Of a DNA stretch of 64,000 bases, positions 39,350 through 53,600 are shown in pieces. The position numbers were made by a program, and so were the translations under genes. Numbering within the stretch: the stretch's first letter is position 1; each line of letters starts with the position of its first letter. The notes beneath the pieces were generated by a model. That model was not told the DNA's origin. It did not search any database and worked only from the letters and a program-made list of their open reading frames with translations. This DNA comes from Planococcus citri. Lineage: Eukaryota; Arthropoda; Insecta; Hemiptera; Pseudococcidae. Location of the stretch: contig NC_088680.1 of NCBI RefSeq assembly GCF_950023065.1, forward strand, positions 60,239,350 through 60,303,349, read 5' to 3'.

Positions 39350-40330
39350 ATTGATCAGTTTTCAAGAAACTGAGAGCCAAACCAAAAAAAAAAAAAAAAA
39401 CGAGGAGAAACAAAATTTTACGGTGTATAATTTTCCATCAGGAAGCTGTGAGCTTTTGAGTTATCTTACGCTGAAGTTGGAAGATGAAAAATTTAATTTT
39501 TTTTCAGTTTTCCTTCACAAAAAAAAAAATAAGGATTTGAGGAGGAAAATGAAAAGAGACGAAATTGTAAAGCATCAAATTTGCCATCAGTTTAGTGTAT
39601 TTAACTTTTTCTTAGAAAGCTGTGTTTTTGATTTTTTTTTTCAAGCAGAAGTTGGAAGATGAAATTTAAAAAAAAAATCAGCATAAAAAATTAATTTTTG
39701 AGAAGACCTTGTACGAAAAAAATTAAGGAAAACAAAATTAAAGAGCATAAAATTTTCCACGTGATCAATCTTTTTCTGGGAGGCTGTGTTCTTAAAGTAT
39801 TTTAAGCTTTTGAAAAATGAAAAATTTCATTTTTTAAGATTTTTATTCCATCATTAAAAAAATTGGCTTTTGAGAAAATCAAAGGATCTTACAGTAAAAA
39901 TGAAAATAAACCAATTTTCGGAGCATGAAATTTCCCACCAAAAAGTGTGTTCAATCTTTTTCTAGAAATTTGAGCTGAACTCGAAAAATGAAAAATTCAA
40001 ATTTTTGTTTCAATTTTTTCTTGATGAAAAAAATGTATTTTAGAGAAAAACTGAGAGCTCTTCAAAAATTTGGGGAGATTTTTCCATCAAAAAATAGTGA
40101 TCAACTCCTTTATAGGAGACTGTATTATTTTTGAGTCATTTTAAGGTAGAATTGGAAATTCAATTTTTTTATTTTTTTCCTTCAAATTTTCCATCATAAA
40201 AAACTCAATTTTTGAGAAAAACTGAGCTCTAAAGATCCTTTAAAAAAATAAGAGAAACAAAATTGTAAAGCATCAAATTTTTCTTATATCGAATGTGATA
40301 GATTTTTTTCTGGTAGATTTGTGTTTAAAA
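39350..40330. repeat. Degenerate tandem array, AAACAAAATTGTAAAGCAT family
   Basis: About five diverged units of 160-200 bp, each with (A)GAGAAACAAAATT, then GCAT.AAATTT.CCATC, then a TTTTTCT.G(A/G)AG(A/G)CTGTGTT-like segment. The same family is in the opposite orientation at 44640-45780. Single copies occur near 24500, 25270, 46460, 51910 and 52980. Confidence 0.65.
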
Positions 40331-43300
40331 TATTTTAGGTAAAAAATTGGACAATTCAACTTCATTTGATGATTTATTTTTTGAAATTTTTTCCTTTAGA
40401 ACAACCTGTGAATCTGAAAAAGATAATTTGAAAAATTTTGAGTGCTGAAAATCAGTATTCCAACACCTTTGTTCGTTCCCCTTCTCCTTCATTGCGAAAC
40501 CTCATAATTCAATTTCTATCAAACTCGACAAATGAAAAAAAAAATGCAGTCAACCTACGAGTAGATCAGAATTTGAGGGGCTTCATGGAAAAGGGGTCTT
40601 AGTCAGTTTTTTTCACTGATTTTTACAACTTCTAATAGACTGAAAATTGTTTCTACGAGCAAACATTTTCCAATTCGTTTTTTCATAGAAGAACACTTCA
40701 ATATCACTGAATGATCAAAAAAACAAAAAAAAAATGATTAAGGTCCCTTTTCCATGGAAGCCCTCTTTTGAAGAGATCCTGATCATTTATGATTGAGTAA
40801 ATGAATTTTTTCAAAAAATTTCTTTCAAAATTTCAGTCAATTTTTCATTTGAAAATTGATGAAATTCAGTAAAGATTTCAGTTTTTCCTCCAGATTTTTT
40901 TAGTTGAAATTAAGATTTGCAAATTAGCATCAACATAGTTTCGCTGATCCAAATTGTAGAAGAATAATTCTGATTTGGATATTGCCATTGGATCAAGACT
41001 AGATTTTCCAAGATACTATTTTAAGCTTGGATTCACAAACCTATAGGTTCAAAATTTAGACTCATCTAGCTCAGTCTTTTACATAGATTTCGAGCATTAT
41101 TTTCTATATCGTAAACACTGACTCAGAATACTTCAATCACCAATTTCAAATACCTACAAAATAAACAGAACTTCAAAAAAGATCACACGTCGTGGAACCC
41201 AACTTCAAAACAAAAATCCCCTGCAGTCTCTCGTTACCAATCAGATATGAAAAACCCACCACGATCCAACGCTCGTTAAAAAAATTGAAGAAAAAACAAA
41301 CCGTCTAATAAAACCACACCAACGTGTCTTCTCTTTTTTTTACATAATTTTCTAATGGTATAATCATTACATCGGCGGTTGATTCACTGGCCAATGATGC
41401 ATACGCACAGACATAGACATAGCCATGCGACGACGACGTTATCTTCATCGCAAAATACCCACAACTTTGATGAATTTCGTGGCTCGAAGCCAAACATTAT
41501 TCGAGTAGGAAAAATAAAAAAAATATTTAAATCATTCCACGCACTAGCAAGTTTTTTTCACGCTCAACTTTTACCAAGTTCTACGTTCGAAAATTTTCCA
41601 TCTTCTTTTATTTTTTCCAAACCAAAAGACCCAATTTTCCTCACATTTTGCTTTGGTTTCAACAACAACAGAGTCGTAATTAGCGAGCTTTTTTTCTCTC
41701 ATAAATCCTACTCTCGATAACGACATACTACATTACACACGTGGCACAGGCACTTGTGATTTCTCCAGCTCAGCCTGGTCTCATCGGTATATAAGAGAAA
41801 AATTAGTCGCATTGTCTCGTTACAAACGGGTAATTTACGTCATTCGAGTGATATATACGAACAAGTGTACGTACAAGATTCAGAGTCAGATTCGGGAAGC
41901 TATGAAAAATATTATAAATAGCATTCGACCGTTGGTAGTTGGTAGGTATACTTAAGCCATTCGCGTATTTACAAATATTCCAGCTAATTTCACTGTCTTA
42001 TTTCCCATGGGTTTTTTTGTGTGTGTGTGTACCCAATTTATGTACTTTCGTCGGTATACCTACTTTCGTTTAATTAATTTCAGATTTTGTTAAAGCATCG
42101 AGATTTTAATATGGGATGAAAAAACACGTAATAGGCAGGCTGGTTTTTTTTTTCATTCTAATTCGTGAATTTTATACCACTAATCCTACTTTATCTGTGA
42201 AAAAAAAAACTCCAGCAGCAACAACAAAGTAAAATGAGTTAATTATCATTCGGCGTGTATTCCTTTTGAAACATTGTTTAGCTACATGTTCGTGTACGAT
42301 ACGCGAGCCAAGTTTATACAGCACTCATTGAAGTAGGGTTCTTTTTTTCTACATAACCATAAGCTACCTACTTCCACTGCGTGTGTTCTGTTTGCAGTTT
42401 TTTTTCTTCTTCTTTATTTTATTATTGTTTTTTATGACATTGAAACCATACGTACTTACATATGTAGTACCTCGTCGTCGTGAGACGGTGTACGTTTCCT
42501 TAAATAGAATATACCTTGTGATATGAGTTCTCTTTCATGTCTCATCGCCGATTCTTCGGCACACACGAGCTAAAAGGAAAAATAAATCTAACAGTAATCG
42601 AGCCTATTTATACTTTGGAAATCGTTGCGTAAATGGTACAATTGCGTGATGTTGGTGTGTTCTTTTTTTTTTACTCATTTCCAACGACCCATACCGAAAA
42701 ATGCGAGTGAGCTACACGGCCAAATAGCGCTGGTAATTGGGATACTACAACAACGTATACAGATTTCCTCAAATATCACATTTCCTCCGCGAAACACCAA
42801 ACACGTCGAATATCTAGGCAGCCGTAGTGTATTTTATACAATGCTTCAGTACCTGGAGTAATTTCTATCGAATCGAACGACCGGCTTGTATAAACAGAAG
42901 GGGAATCACTCGAACTGGAACTTACCGGTTTCAATGAGAGCTGGATGAACGGAAACAGCGAAAGCACAATGATTTGAAAAGTGCGCAGCTCAGTAGTGGC
43001 CATTTCAACGAGTAGAAATAGCAATGGAAATTGGAAGAAATTCACTCGAGTGACCCTCGGATGATTTCAAAGTTGAAAAATTTGGTCGAGATTTTAAAGA
43101 TTGAATTTTTGACAAAAAATTATACTTTTGATGTCAGTGGCAGGTACAGAGAAAAATTAGAGGACTAGAAATTTTGTCAATGAAGTTTTAGATCGTGAAC
43201 TTATTATAAGCTTATTCGTCAATTGGGAGAGGATGAAGGAGAAAAGAGAAAAGAGAAGAGGTAATTTACTTTTAGTCCTTTGGGGCTAAATTCATATTTT

Positions 43301-44639
43301 TTTCAAAGAATTTTCAGTATTCATGATCACCAGATCACCATTCAAAGTTGGTTCTGAAATTCTAAAGAGGAAAGAGGGAAAGGAGGGGAGGAGGGGAGGG
43401 TATTCACTACTATTGTCTAAACGGGAGCCCCATTTTTGGAAAAAGCATAGACTGAACACCCCCCACCCCTCCCCTCCATAAACAAAATTTCAGCAGCCCA
43501 ATTAAATTTTCAGATTTTTGGTGACTTTTGGAAATTCAAAATTGGCCATTTTTGGCGGTTCGTGCTTTTTTTTAAAAAAATATGTACTGATTCAGTGAGT
43601 AAAAATTATGGAAAATTAGTCCTGAAACTGATTTTGAATCCTTCGAACAAATTTTCACGATTTCTGGGCATTCTGGAACCTCCAGCGTGATTTTCAATTT
43701 TTCCAACGTTTTGAAATTTCTCACAAAGGTGTGAAAATCAATTCGGGCAGCTAAAAAGTCAATGACTTCAAGAATTTCAAAAATTTCCCAAAGATAGAAA
43801 CATTTTTGGTTCACAAAATGCATCGAGGGGTTCCTGAAAATTCGGCTCGAAAGTGGATAAATCCTTTGAACAGGTCGAGGATGAATTACAACTCAATTCT
43901 TAGCAGCCCGAACTGATTTCCAAACCTTCTGAAGAAATTTCAAGTCGAGGGGCCCGCATAAGGATCCATTTCACCCCCCTCCCCCCGGTCGACCCTTCGG
44001 GACAACTTTTTTCTTAAAGAAGGAGTCCTAAGGAACATTTCTAGCACTTATCTTCAACAAAAAGTGGCCCTACTTACAAAATGACGGCCATTTTGATTGA
44101 CAAGATTCATCACCTGTCAAAATTTTAAGTGATGAAGTATCTTTTTCGATTTTTCGTGAATTTTTGAAAATCAATTAATTTACGCCAAAAATGAGGGAAA
44201 AAATCAAAATCTTACGAAATTGACCAAGAAAGCGGAAATTTGGGACATGCCCTATTTTCTAACTGACAAATTGATTAGAAACGGTTTCAAACCGTTTTGA
44301 GCAGTTCTGGTTTCTGGAGCCTCCAGCAGATTTTTGAAACTCGAAATTCCCACAAAATTTCATCAAATGGAGTTGGAAAACCGAAATGTATTCTGCAAGC
44401 TAATTTCAATACGTTACGAAGTCAACTGCAGGTGGATTTTAAGTCGTTTTGGAGCCTCCAATGACTTTTTGAAAATTACTGGAGCCTCCAGTAGATTTTT
44501 GAAACTTGAAATTTCCCTGAAATTTCATTAGACGGAGATGGAAAGCCAAAATTCACTCTGCACTTCAATTTTAACACCCTCAGGTATTATTTCAGCTCAC
44601 AAAACTCATCAGTTTTCCAAAAAGATTAAACACACTTGA
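40331..44639. other. Gene-free stretch
   Basis: No gene recognised. About 41300-43060 is richer in GC and poor in repeats, with a GT dinucleotide run near 42020. It may be regulatory or hold exons I cannot identify. About 43080-44600 is again low-complexity, with three or more copies of a segment around GGAGCCTCCAG. Confidence 0.4.
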
Positions 44640-47600
44640 CTCCTGGAAAATTTTATGCTCTAATTTTCAGTTTTTTACTTTTTTCGTAGAATCTTCAGTT
44701 TTTCTAAAACTTGACTTTTCCATGATCAAAAAATTGAAAAAATTCAAATTTTTCACCATCCAAATTCTGCTTAAAATAACTCAGAAACATGCCCCCTGGG
44801 GAAAAAATAAACCCATCACTTGATCGATGAAAAATTTTATGCTCAATAATATTGTTTTTCTTAATTTTTCTCGCAGGATCCTGTTTTTCCCGAAATTGAT
44901 TTTTTTGTGATAAAAAAATTTTTTCATCTTTTCATTTTAGCTGAAAAAATTCATAAAACTCAGTCTTCCAGAAAAAAATTAAATTCGCTAATATGTAATT
45001 GATAAAAAATTCCATGATTTACAGTTTTGTTTCTCTTAATTTTTCTCGTAGGATCAACAGTTTTCTCTGAAAATTATTTTTTTGTGATGGAAAATTTTGT
45101 TCATCTTTTGATTGCATCTGAAAAAATTCAAATTTTTCATCATCCAACTTCAGCTTAAAATAACTCAGAAAAATCCTCAGTTTTCCTCGAAAATAATTTT
45201 TTTTGTGATAGAAAATTTTGTCATCGTTTAGTTACAGGCTAAAAATACAGAAAAACAGTCTTTTAGAAAAAAAAATTCAACTCGCTCATTGATGAATAAT
45301 TTTACATTCTACAATTTTGTTTCTCTTCATTTTTCTCATAAGATCCTTCAGTTTTCCCCAAAAATACCAAATTTTTTTTGCGATGGAAAAATTTTTATAC
45401 TTACTGTATTTTGATTACAGCTGAAAAAATTCAGAAAAACAGACTTCTAGAAACAAATTAAACTCACTAATTTTATTGATGAAAAAGTTTCGTGATCTAA
45501 AATTTTGTTTCTCTTCGTTTTTCTCGCAAGATCCTCAGTTTTTTTCAAGAATAATTTTTTTTATAATGGGAAATTTTTTAAATTTTTCATCTTTTGATTT
45601 TATCTCAAAAAAGTTGGAAATACACACTCAATTGATGGAGAATTTCATGCTCCAAAATTTTGTTTCTGTTCATTTTTTTTCATCACGCCTCAATTTTCTC
45701 AAAAATTGGTTATTGACATTTACTTTTGATGAAAAAATTGAGAAAAAATTTCAAATTTTTTAGCTAAAAGCCATTTTTTTTGAAAAAATTAAGGAAGGAT
45801 AAATTTTAGAGCATGAAGCAACAAGCGATTATCCTAATAGAAAGTTGTGTTATTGAGGTTTTTTTGCAGCTAATTAAAATGGGATCACTTGAGGGAAGGA
45901 GGTGGAGAGTGGAGCTCAGACACTTTAAAATATTGAAAAAAAAATTGGAAAAATAAATTCAAGTCTCGTTTGATTTTTTTCATCAAAAAACATGGTCTAG
46001 AGGTACATATCATTGGGATGGAGAAATGGGTAAGGAGCTGTCTTTTAAAAATTGAGGCAAAAATATGAGTAAAATCATAAATTTTGAACTAGTTGAATTC
46101 TTTGACCTTAAAACATAATCAACTTTGAGGAATAATTTCTACCTCATGAGAGCCCCTTAGAAGTGGTAACAATTAGGAAAGATAAATGTTTTTCGTGATA
46201 TTTTTTTTTAATTTTGAAAGGTGTTTCCAAGAAAAATTTCGAAAAACGGACTTACATAATTGAATGATTTTTTGGAATTCTGTGTATGAGTCATCCTGTT
46301 GATGGAAATAATCCCGTTTTCATTTTTTTGTGTACAATGCTACATACCTACCTACTTTTTCTTCTGTATGAATGCCTCCAATTTTTAAACTTTGAAATAA
46401 TTAGTATCTAATGACAAAAAAATGATTTTTTGGGCAAATAAAGTTCCATAGGAGAAAAAAAAATGAGAAAAAACAAAATTGTAGAACATGAAATTTCCTA
46501 TCAAAGAAATGTGATTAGTTGTTTTCAAATAAGCTTGGAGCAAAAAATTAAAAAGTTCAACTTCTCGTTTAATTGACTTGTTATAGTACATACAGGGTCC
46601 ACTAACGAAGTGTACGTATCACATTTGAAGAGTGATATTCCAAAACTCGCTTTGTCCATTTTTATCAAAGTTGGGTTTTCAGTGGTACCTGGTAGATGAA
46701 GTATTAACTCACATTCCTACATCATCAACCTACCAAAATGAGGTGTTAAACTCACCTAAATAGCCAATTCACTAAAAATTTTAAAAAAAATAATGTTCCG
46801 AATAGCGCTTTGTCCATTTTTATTGAAATTTTTTTCAGCAGTATTTAGTGGATGAGATGTATACCTGGACTCCTACATCGTAAATCCACCCAAATAAAGT
46901 GCTCAACTCGCCTAAAAAGCCAATTTACCCGTTTAAAAGGAAACTGTTTTTCCTCTCTCCTGAAAAGTTGTGAAAATGGACAAAGCGAGTTTTGGAATAT
47001 CACTCTTCATTTGTTTTTCAAATAAATCGGCAACACTGATAGCTACAACGCTGGTAAACGCATCATTTGATAGCCAAAACTGCACATTTTTTTTTGGTAA
47101 AAATTTCATTTCTGCTGATTCACTTGTAAGGATGCCTGAATGGAATGAACAACATTACAGTCATTACATACAGAATGGCTAAAAAGTTTGTTCCGATTTT
47201 CACATTTCAAAAAGTTTTAGTTTTTTGTCAAAAAATCAAAAACTAAGCATCCTAGAAAAAAACTAACTGCATCATGTCGATTGGAAATTTAATTTTCTAC
47301 AATTTTCCTCGACTTCATTTTTTCGTAGGACGCTTCGTTTCGCCTCCAGATCGATTTTTATGAGCTCAGTTTGCAAATTTTTAAAAAGTTCATTTCAAAA
47401 AGTTTTAGTTTTTTGCCAAAAAATCAAAAACTAAGCATCCTAGAAAAAAACTAACGACATTACGTCAATTGGAAATTTAATTCTCTACAATTTTCTTCGA
47501 CTTCATTTTTTCGTAGAGTGTTTTGTTCCGCCTCCAGACCGACTTTTATGAAACAAAGTTTGCAAATTTTTGAAATGAACTTTTGAAACTGCGTTACATA

Positions 47601-50600
47601 AAAATCGGTCTGGAGGCGGAAAAAAGCACTCTACGGAAAAATGAAGGTCGAGGAAAATTGTAGAGAATTAAATTTCCAAGCGACATAATGTCGTTAGTTT
47701 TTTTCTAGGATGCTTAGTCTTTGATTTTTTGGCAAAAAACTAAAACTTTTTGCAATGAACTTTTGAAAAATTTTGCAAAATAAGCTCTTTTGTTAATTCC
47801 ATTCAGGCATCGTTATAGGTAAGTGAATCAGCAGAAATGAAATTTTTACCATAAAAAATGTGCAGTTTTGGCTATCAAATGATGCGTTTACCAGCGTTGT
47901 AGCTATCAGTGTTGCCGATTTATTTGAAAAACAAATGTGATACACTTCGTTGGCGGACCCTGTACTAAGTACACATAAATTTTTAAGCTCACTACTTTTT
48001 TATAGTAAGTAGGTAAAACAAATAAATACAAACACCTTAATAGTCCCATCAGGAGTTTAGATAGTAATCTGGTGAAAATAATTATAAAGGAGAAGAGAGA
48101 GGATAAGTGGAAGATTGGTCATATTTTATCATAACTTCGTAAGTACGTACTTTGATAATGAAAACACATGGGAAAAATTCAAACACTCTTTCATCGCTTT
48201 TATTCCCTTTGGCTTTATCAAATATTAACCACTCGATATAACTAATTTCATATCGATCAAAAAATTTCCACATTCCAAACGAAATTAGAAAAAAAAACTT
48301 CTCTTTCATATCGACGTTTTCTTGACAATGAAACGAAAGAAAGAAAAAAATTCGCGTGTCTTTGATTTTAATTAAATCATGAGATTTGCCATTGTTAAAT
48401 TCGCTTATAATAGCGAACTAGCGTTTCTCACGGTTCTCAACCTTGTAATTTGATTTTCTTTGCTTGAAAATGTCACCACGTAAGTCGTAATTCGGCATTT
48501 AGAGTACTCGGTATTTTTTCAGCCAGCCTCAGCTGTGTTTTACGCAATACTGCGCATCTTTAACCTTGAAGCGGAAACACAACGTTTCGAGCCAATTTAA
48601 AAAACAGAAAAAAAACCACCTCTCTCGGAACTTGAAAGAATTTAATTCGGTTTCCGCACCAATTAAAGCTGTACTTCGTGTATACCTGCGTGTGTGCGAG
48701 TAGGCAATTTTCGGCTGCGGTGAGCTTTATTTTTCTGGGGTTTTTTTGCGTGTGATAAGCTGACCCGGCTATTACGAGCTGTAATTAACGTATAGAAAAG
48801 TTTTCATTACATAGTAGTTCACGAGTCTTCTATTGATTTACTATACCGGTGTTTGTGTTTACTATTTGGAAGTGAAACGTTTTAGTATTGACCCATTCAC
48901 AAACTGTGTGCTGGGTTTTTCTAGCCAAGGAAAAATTTTCTGTATTAACCACGGTTCTGTTGTGTCCGAGGGTAAAAATTATACCGAGACGAGGCGAGGA
49001 TTCGATATACGGATGAATTATGTGGAATTTTTACGACAACCTCTTCTTTGTATATTTACGATTATCAGTGTGACGTAAAGCTACCCTTACGAGTATAGTG
49101 ATAGAGATAGTAGAGATAGGCATGGTTGCGTTTTAATCGGTGATTTATTAATTTTTAGCCTATGCTGTATTGTATCGATCTGACTTGCGGTCTTGGGTCG
49201 GATTTTCTTTTTGAGAAACGTATCTATTGAAGGCATCAAGTTCGGGAGGAAATAGAGCGAGAGATGCTTTCCTTGAACTTGGGAAGTCACTTTGAGCGTT
49301 TCTGGTCAGATTTATTAATTCTTTCCCTTCCCTTTCTCCTTTGCTGATGGGATTCTAAGGCACTGGTTACGTAATTTGGTACCAATTATTGTAGTAATAA
49401 AATAAATTTAAAATCTTTGATATGATTTGGAAGTGAAGGAATTTATGTCAAAAGTCTCTGAACGGACTGAGGAGTGGAAGAAAGAGGGGGTTTAATACCT
49501 AAAAAATTTTAAAATTCGTATTTCAACCATTTTTGCACATTTTGTGAAGTTTGGCGAATAATTTTACTCTGATCGTATTTGAAGCATCAGAGACTTGAAG
49601 TTGGCTAAATTTTTCTAAAATTTTGAATCTTGCAATGAAGAAAAGATTTTCCATTTTTTTTTTTTTTTTTTTTTTGGAGATATTTTGCTAAATGCACCAA
49701 AAAAATTAGAATTTGTGGAAAAATTTTCAAATTCTTTTACTTATTTCATATTCAAATTATTCATTTCATTTTTTAGTAAAAACATTTCTGTTCTTTGAAG
49801 AATTTTCATCCCTTTCACAAATAGTCTTCTTCAAATCTCCCTCCCATCCCATGACCATCCCTGAGGTCAAAATCATTCTCAAAAACTCACTTTTCATGGA
49901 TATCTACTTTTAGAACTAAAAACTCAACATGGCAGGACTGTTCAAAAATAAATGATACATTGATTATACCGAATTTTGGAATCTTTTCACTCCCCCTCCC
50001 CTCCCACACATCTTTTCACATCTAAGGTTCCTTACATTATTCATTTTAAATTTTCGTAGTCAAAAAATTCCAACAGTTCTTGAATTTGGTCAATTTTTCA
50101 GATCATCCCTCCCTCCCTCATTTCTAAATATACCTACTCGTAGAAGATTATGATCTGATTTTTGGATCAAGGAAGTCATTTATTTTAATGGCAAAAAAAA
50201 AGTGCAAGAATGACTGACCTGTGAATCCCTCCTGTTTGTTTGTCCCCTATTATGAGTCTGGTGAATATTTATGTATTTCAATTTTTAGATTAAAAAACTC
50301 GACTTGACAAAATTTCACTCTTTTGAAAATTTTTTGGAGCTAATACCCCCTTCCTCTCCAACCCCCCCCCCTCCCAATGCACCCTCATCAGATCGAAATG
50401 ATCTTGGGTTCGTTTCAAAATATGTATTTACTGATTTCAAGATCAAAGACGTCAGAAATGCGAACAAATGTACGAGAATGACTGATGGATAAGACAGTTT
50501 TAAAATTTTCGAAGCATTGACCCCCCCCCCCATCCTCCCCCTTCTGACTGGTTCGTCCCCAAGTATTATTATGATACATTCTTACTTACGCAGTTTATTA

Positions 50601-53600
50601 AAATTTTTAATCAAAAAAAAATTCTTGAATAGGGAAAATGTTCATTATTTTAAAAAAATTTGAAGCAAACCCCCCCTCCCCCACAAGATAGACCCTGTGT
50701 AGTGGGAGTTATTTCCCGACGTTTACTTCACTCGAATACTCAAATTTTGTGGTCAAAAAGTCCTATACTCGCCATAAAAGAGTCCAAAACCACAAAAAAA
50801 AAGTCAAAAAATAAAATAATTTTTAAAATGTAGAAAAAAAGTTTTATTTCTGCCTTAGAAATTTCTCTAAAGAATAATTCCATTTTCATGAAAAATAATC
50901 TCCTTTTTCAATGAAAAATGTTTTCACTCAAAGCCTCAAATTTTAGATTCAAAAAGTCCTACTCTCCCCAAAAAGAGTCCAAAACCACCCAAAAAAAAAG
51001 TCAAAAACCAAAATAATTTTTAAAATGTAGAAAAAAAGTTTTTCTGTGTTAAAAATTGCTCTAAATAATTCCATTTTCATGAAAAACATTCTCCCTGGCT
51101 CAATAAAAAATATTTTCACTCGAATCTTCAAATTTTAGGGTCAAAAAGTTCTACTCCCCCCCCCCCCAAAAAAAGAGTCCAAAACCACCAAAAAAAAGTC
51201 AAAAACTAAAATAATTTTTAAAATGTAGAAATAAAGTTTTTCTGTGTTAAAAATTGCTCTAAATAATTCCATTTTCATGAAAAACACTCTCCTGGCTCAT
51301 TAAAAAATATTTTCACTCGAATCTTCAAATTTCAGGGTCAAAAGTCCTACTCCCCCCCCCCCCAAAGAGTCCAAAACCACCAAACAATTTTCAAAAAGAA
51401 AATGATTTTTGAAATGTAAAAAAAAGTTTTTCTGCACTTAAAATTGCTCTAAATAATTCCATGTTCATGAAAACCCCTCTCTTGGCTCAATAAAAATGTT
51501 TCAACTTCTCAAAGAGAGCTCTTCAAAGTTGAAAAAAATAGCCTAAATTACAATAAAAGAAGTTTTTTTTCAATGATAGGGCCAGAGAAGGGTTTTTTTC
51601 TTGAAAAGAGATTTATTCAGAGCAATTCTTACACAAAAACGAAGATTGGATAAATTTCTGGAGGGGGGGGGGGGTCCTTATAACTTGGGAAATCGGATCA
51701 CATTATTTTTGAAAATACGATTATTTTGAGAGATTGACAATATTTTAACGCAATTTTCGTTTTTATTTTGAGTTTTTTTTCCTTCAATTTTTAATCATGG
51801 GAGGAGAAGTTTTATTGATTTTAAAATTAGGCACTCAACTTATATCACATTTGGAAAAAAACTTTTTTTGGTAGGGAAAAGGGGAGGGAGATTGAGGATC
51901 ATATAAAAAAATGAAGAAAAACAAAATTGTAGAATATAAAATCTCTAACAAGTGAGAAACAATCAGTTTTTTTTCCTAGATGACTCCATTTTTGAGATAT
52001 TTTGAGCAGAAGCAGGAATGCCCAACTTGAATCGATTATTCAATTGCTCATCATGATGCAAAATCTAAAATTTTAATCAATTTATTACAACTCGTGCTTC
52101 AAACTTCTACATTTGTTCAGGAAATTTAGCATAAGGAAGTAGGTATGAAAAAAAATTATCTTTTTTTTATAATATCTAAGTTTATTTTGAAATTGCTGTC
52201 CTCAAAATCTGTCTTCAAACTCATACATTTAAGTGGTCTTTATTTTGCAATTTCACTTCTTTTATATTCCTACCCATTAAGTAAGGCAGTCGGATTTTAT
52301 GAGGTTCAAAAAAAGTAAAGCAAAAAATCCCCGCCCCCCTCCATCACACCAAAGAAATCGAAAGAATAGGATGTAAATTTTTTTGTTGAAAATCCTCAAT
52401 TTTTGCTTCAGAATTTTTCCAAGCACCACACACTTTTTTTGAGAGAAACCCTCTCTCAATTCATCAAACAATTTTGGTCTCCCTGTACTGAGTCCCTTTT
52501 CCAATGTTTAGTCTAAAAATAAAAATAAAAATAAAACTTCTTTTATGAAATGATTTTCTTTTCAAGAAAAATGTGCACTGACTGTCTTAGTTATTCAGCC
52601 CTCCCTCCCTCCTCTCCCCTCTCCTGTATTTTCCATAAAACCTTGAAAACTTGTAAAAAAAAATTAATGATAGATTTTTTTTAAATGTTATTTCTGAGCC
52701 AAAATTGCTCCTAGTAGCCCTACCTTATCTTCTTTTCAAGAAAAAATCTTTGCACGTCTTCTCATTTTAAAAATCTCAAATTTTGAGATAGATATTTCGA
52801 ACGAAAGCTGTACGTGCAACTTGAATCAATTGACAATTGCGTTGTTACAATGCAAAATTAGAAATTTCTCCTAATTCTATGTATACATACATCTTGTATC
52901 TCAAGATCCTCTTTTCAAAAAAATATTTTTTGCAACAAAAAAATCCATTTTTGGAAAAAAAGTCTTATGAAAAAAATATGAAAGGAAACGAAATTATAAA
53001 GCATGAAATTTCCCATCACCAGGTAACTAGGTATACCTTACCTACCTAAGCTTGATTAGTCAATTTCGACGCTATCCAGTGTATAAAAAAATGCACGACT
53101 TTTGAGAGAATCCCAGCTCACTAGGTTTTTTTTCTCTAGATACTTCGTACGTAGTTATTTTTAATTAAACGATACGTAGAACTCGAATCGCACATGTATG
53201 TGAGGTTGCTTATAGGCTCGGACACGATAACTACATTATAGCTAAGTTTATAATGAGGGTCGAGTTTACGTATATTTATTAGATGGATGATTAAACCGGC
53301 CTAATAACGCAACCCCCTCAGGGCACATGATGCTCATAGATGTATAAGCAAATCAGGTCGGTCATGCGATTTTTTTCCCATACGATACTACAAACGCATT
53401 CTCGTACTACTTGTACATACGTATATACGTAATTGCGTAATGATTTTTTTAAAACCTCGTCGTAAAAAAAAAAAGTCAGCTATGGTGTAACTTTCACCGC
53501 ATCTCTGATCGTAAAGTTTTTGTTGTTATCGTCGTCATCTGGCTGTCGATATAAACGCGAAAGCCGAAATGAGATAGGTAGTGAAAAGAAATACGTAGGT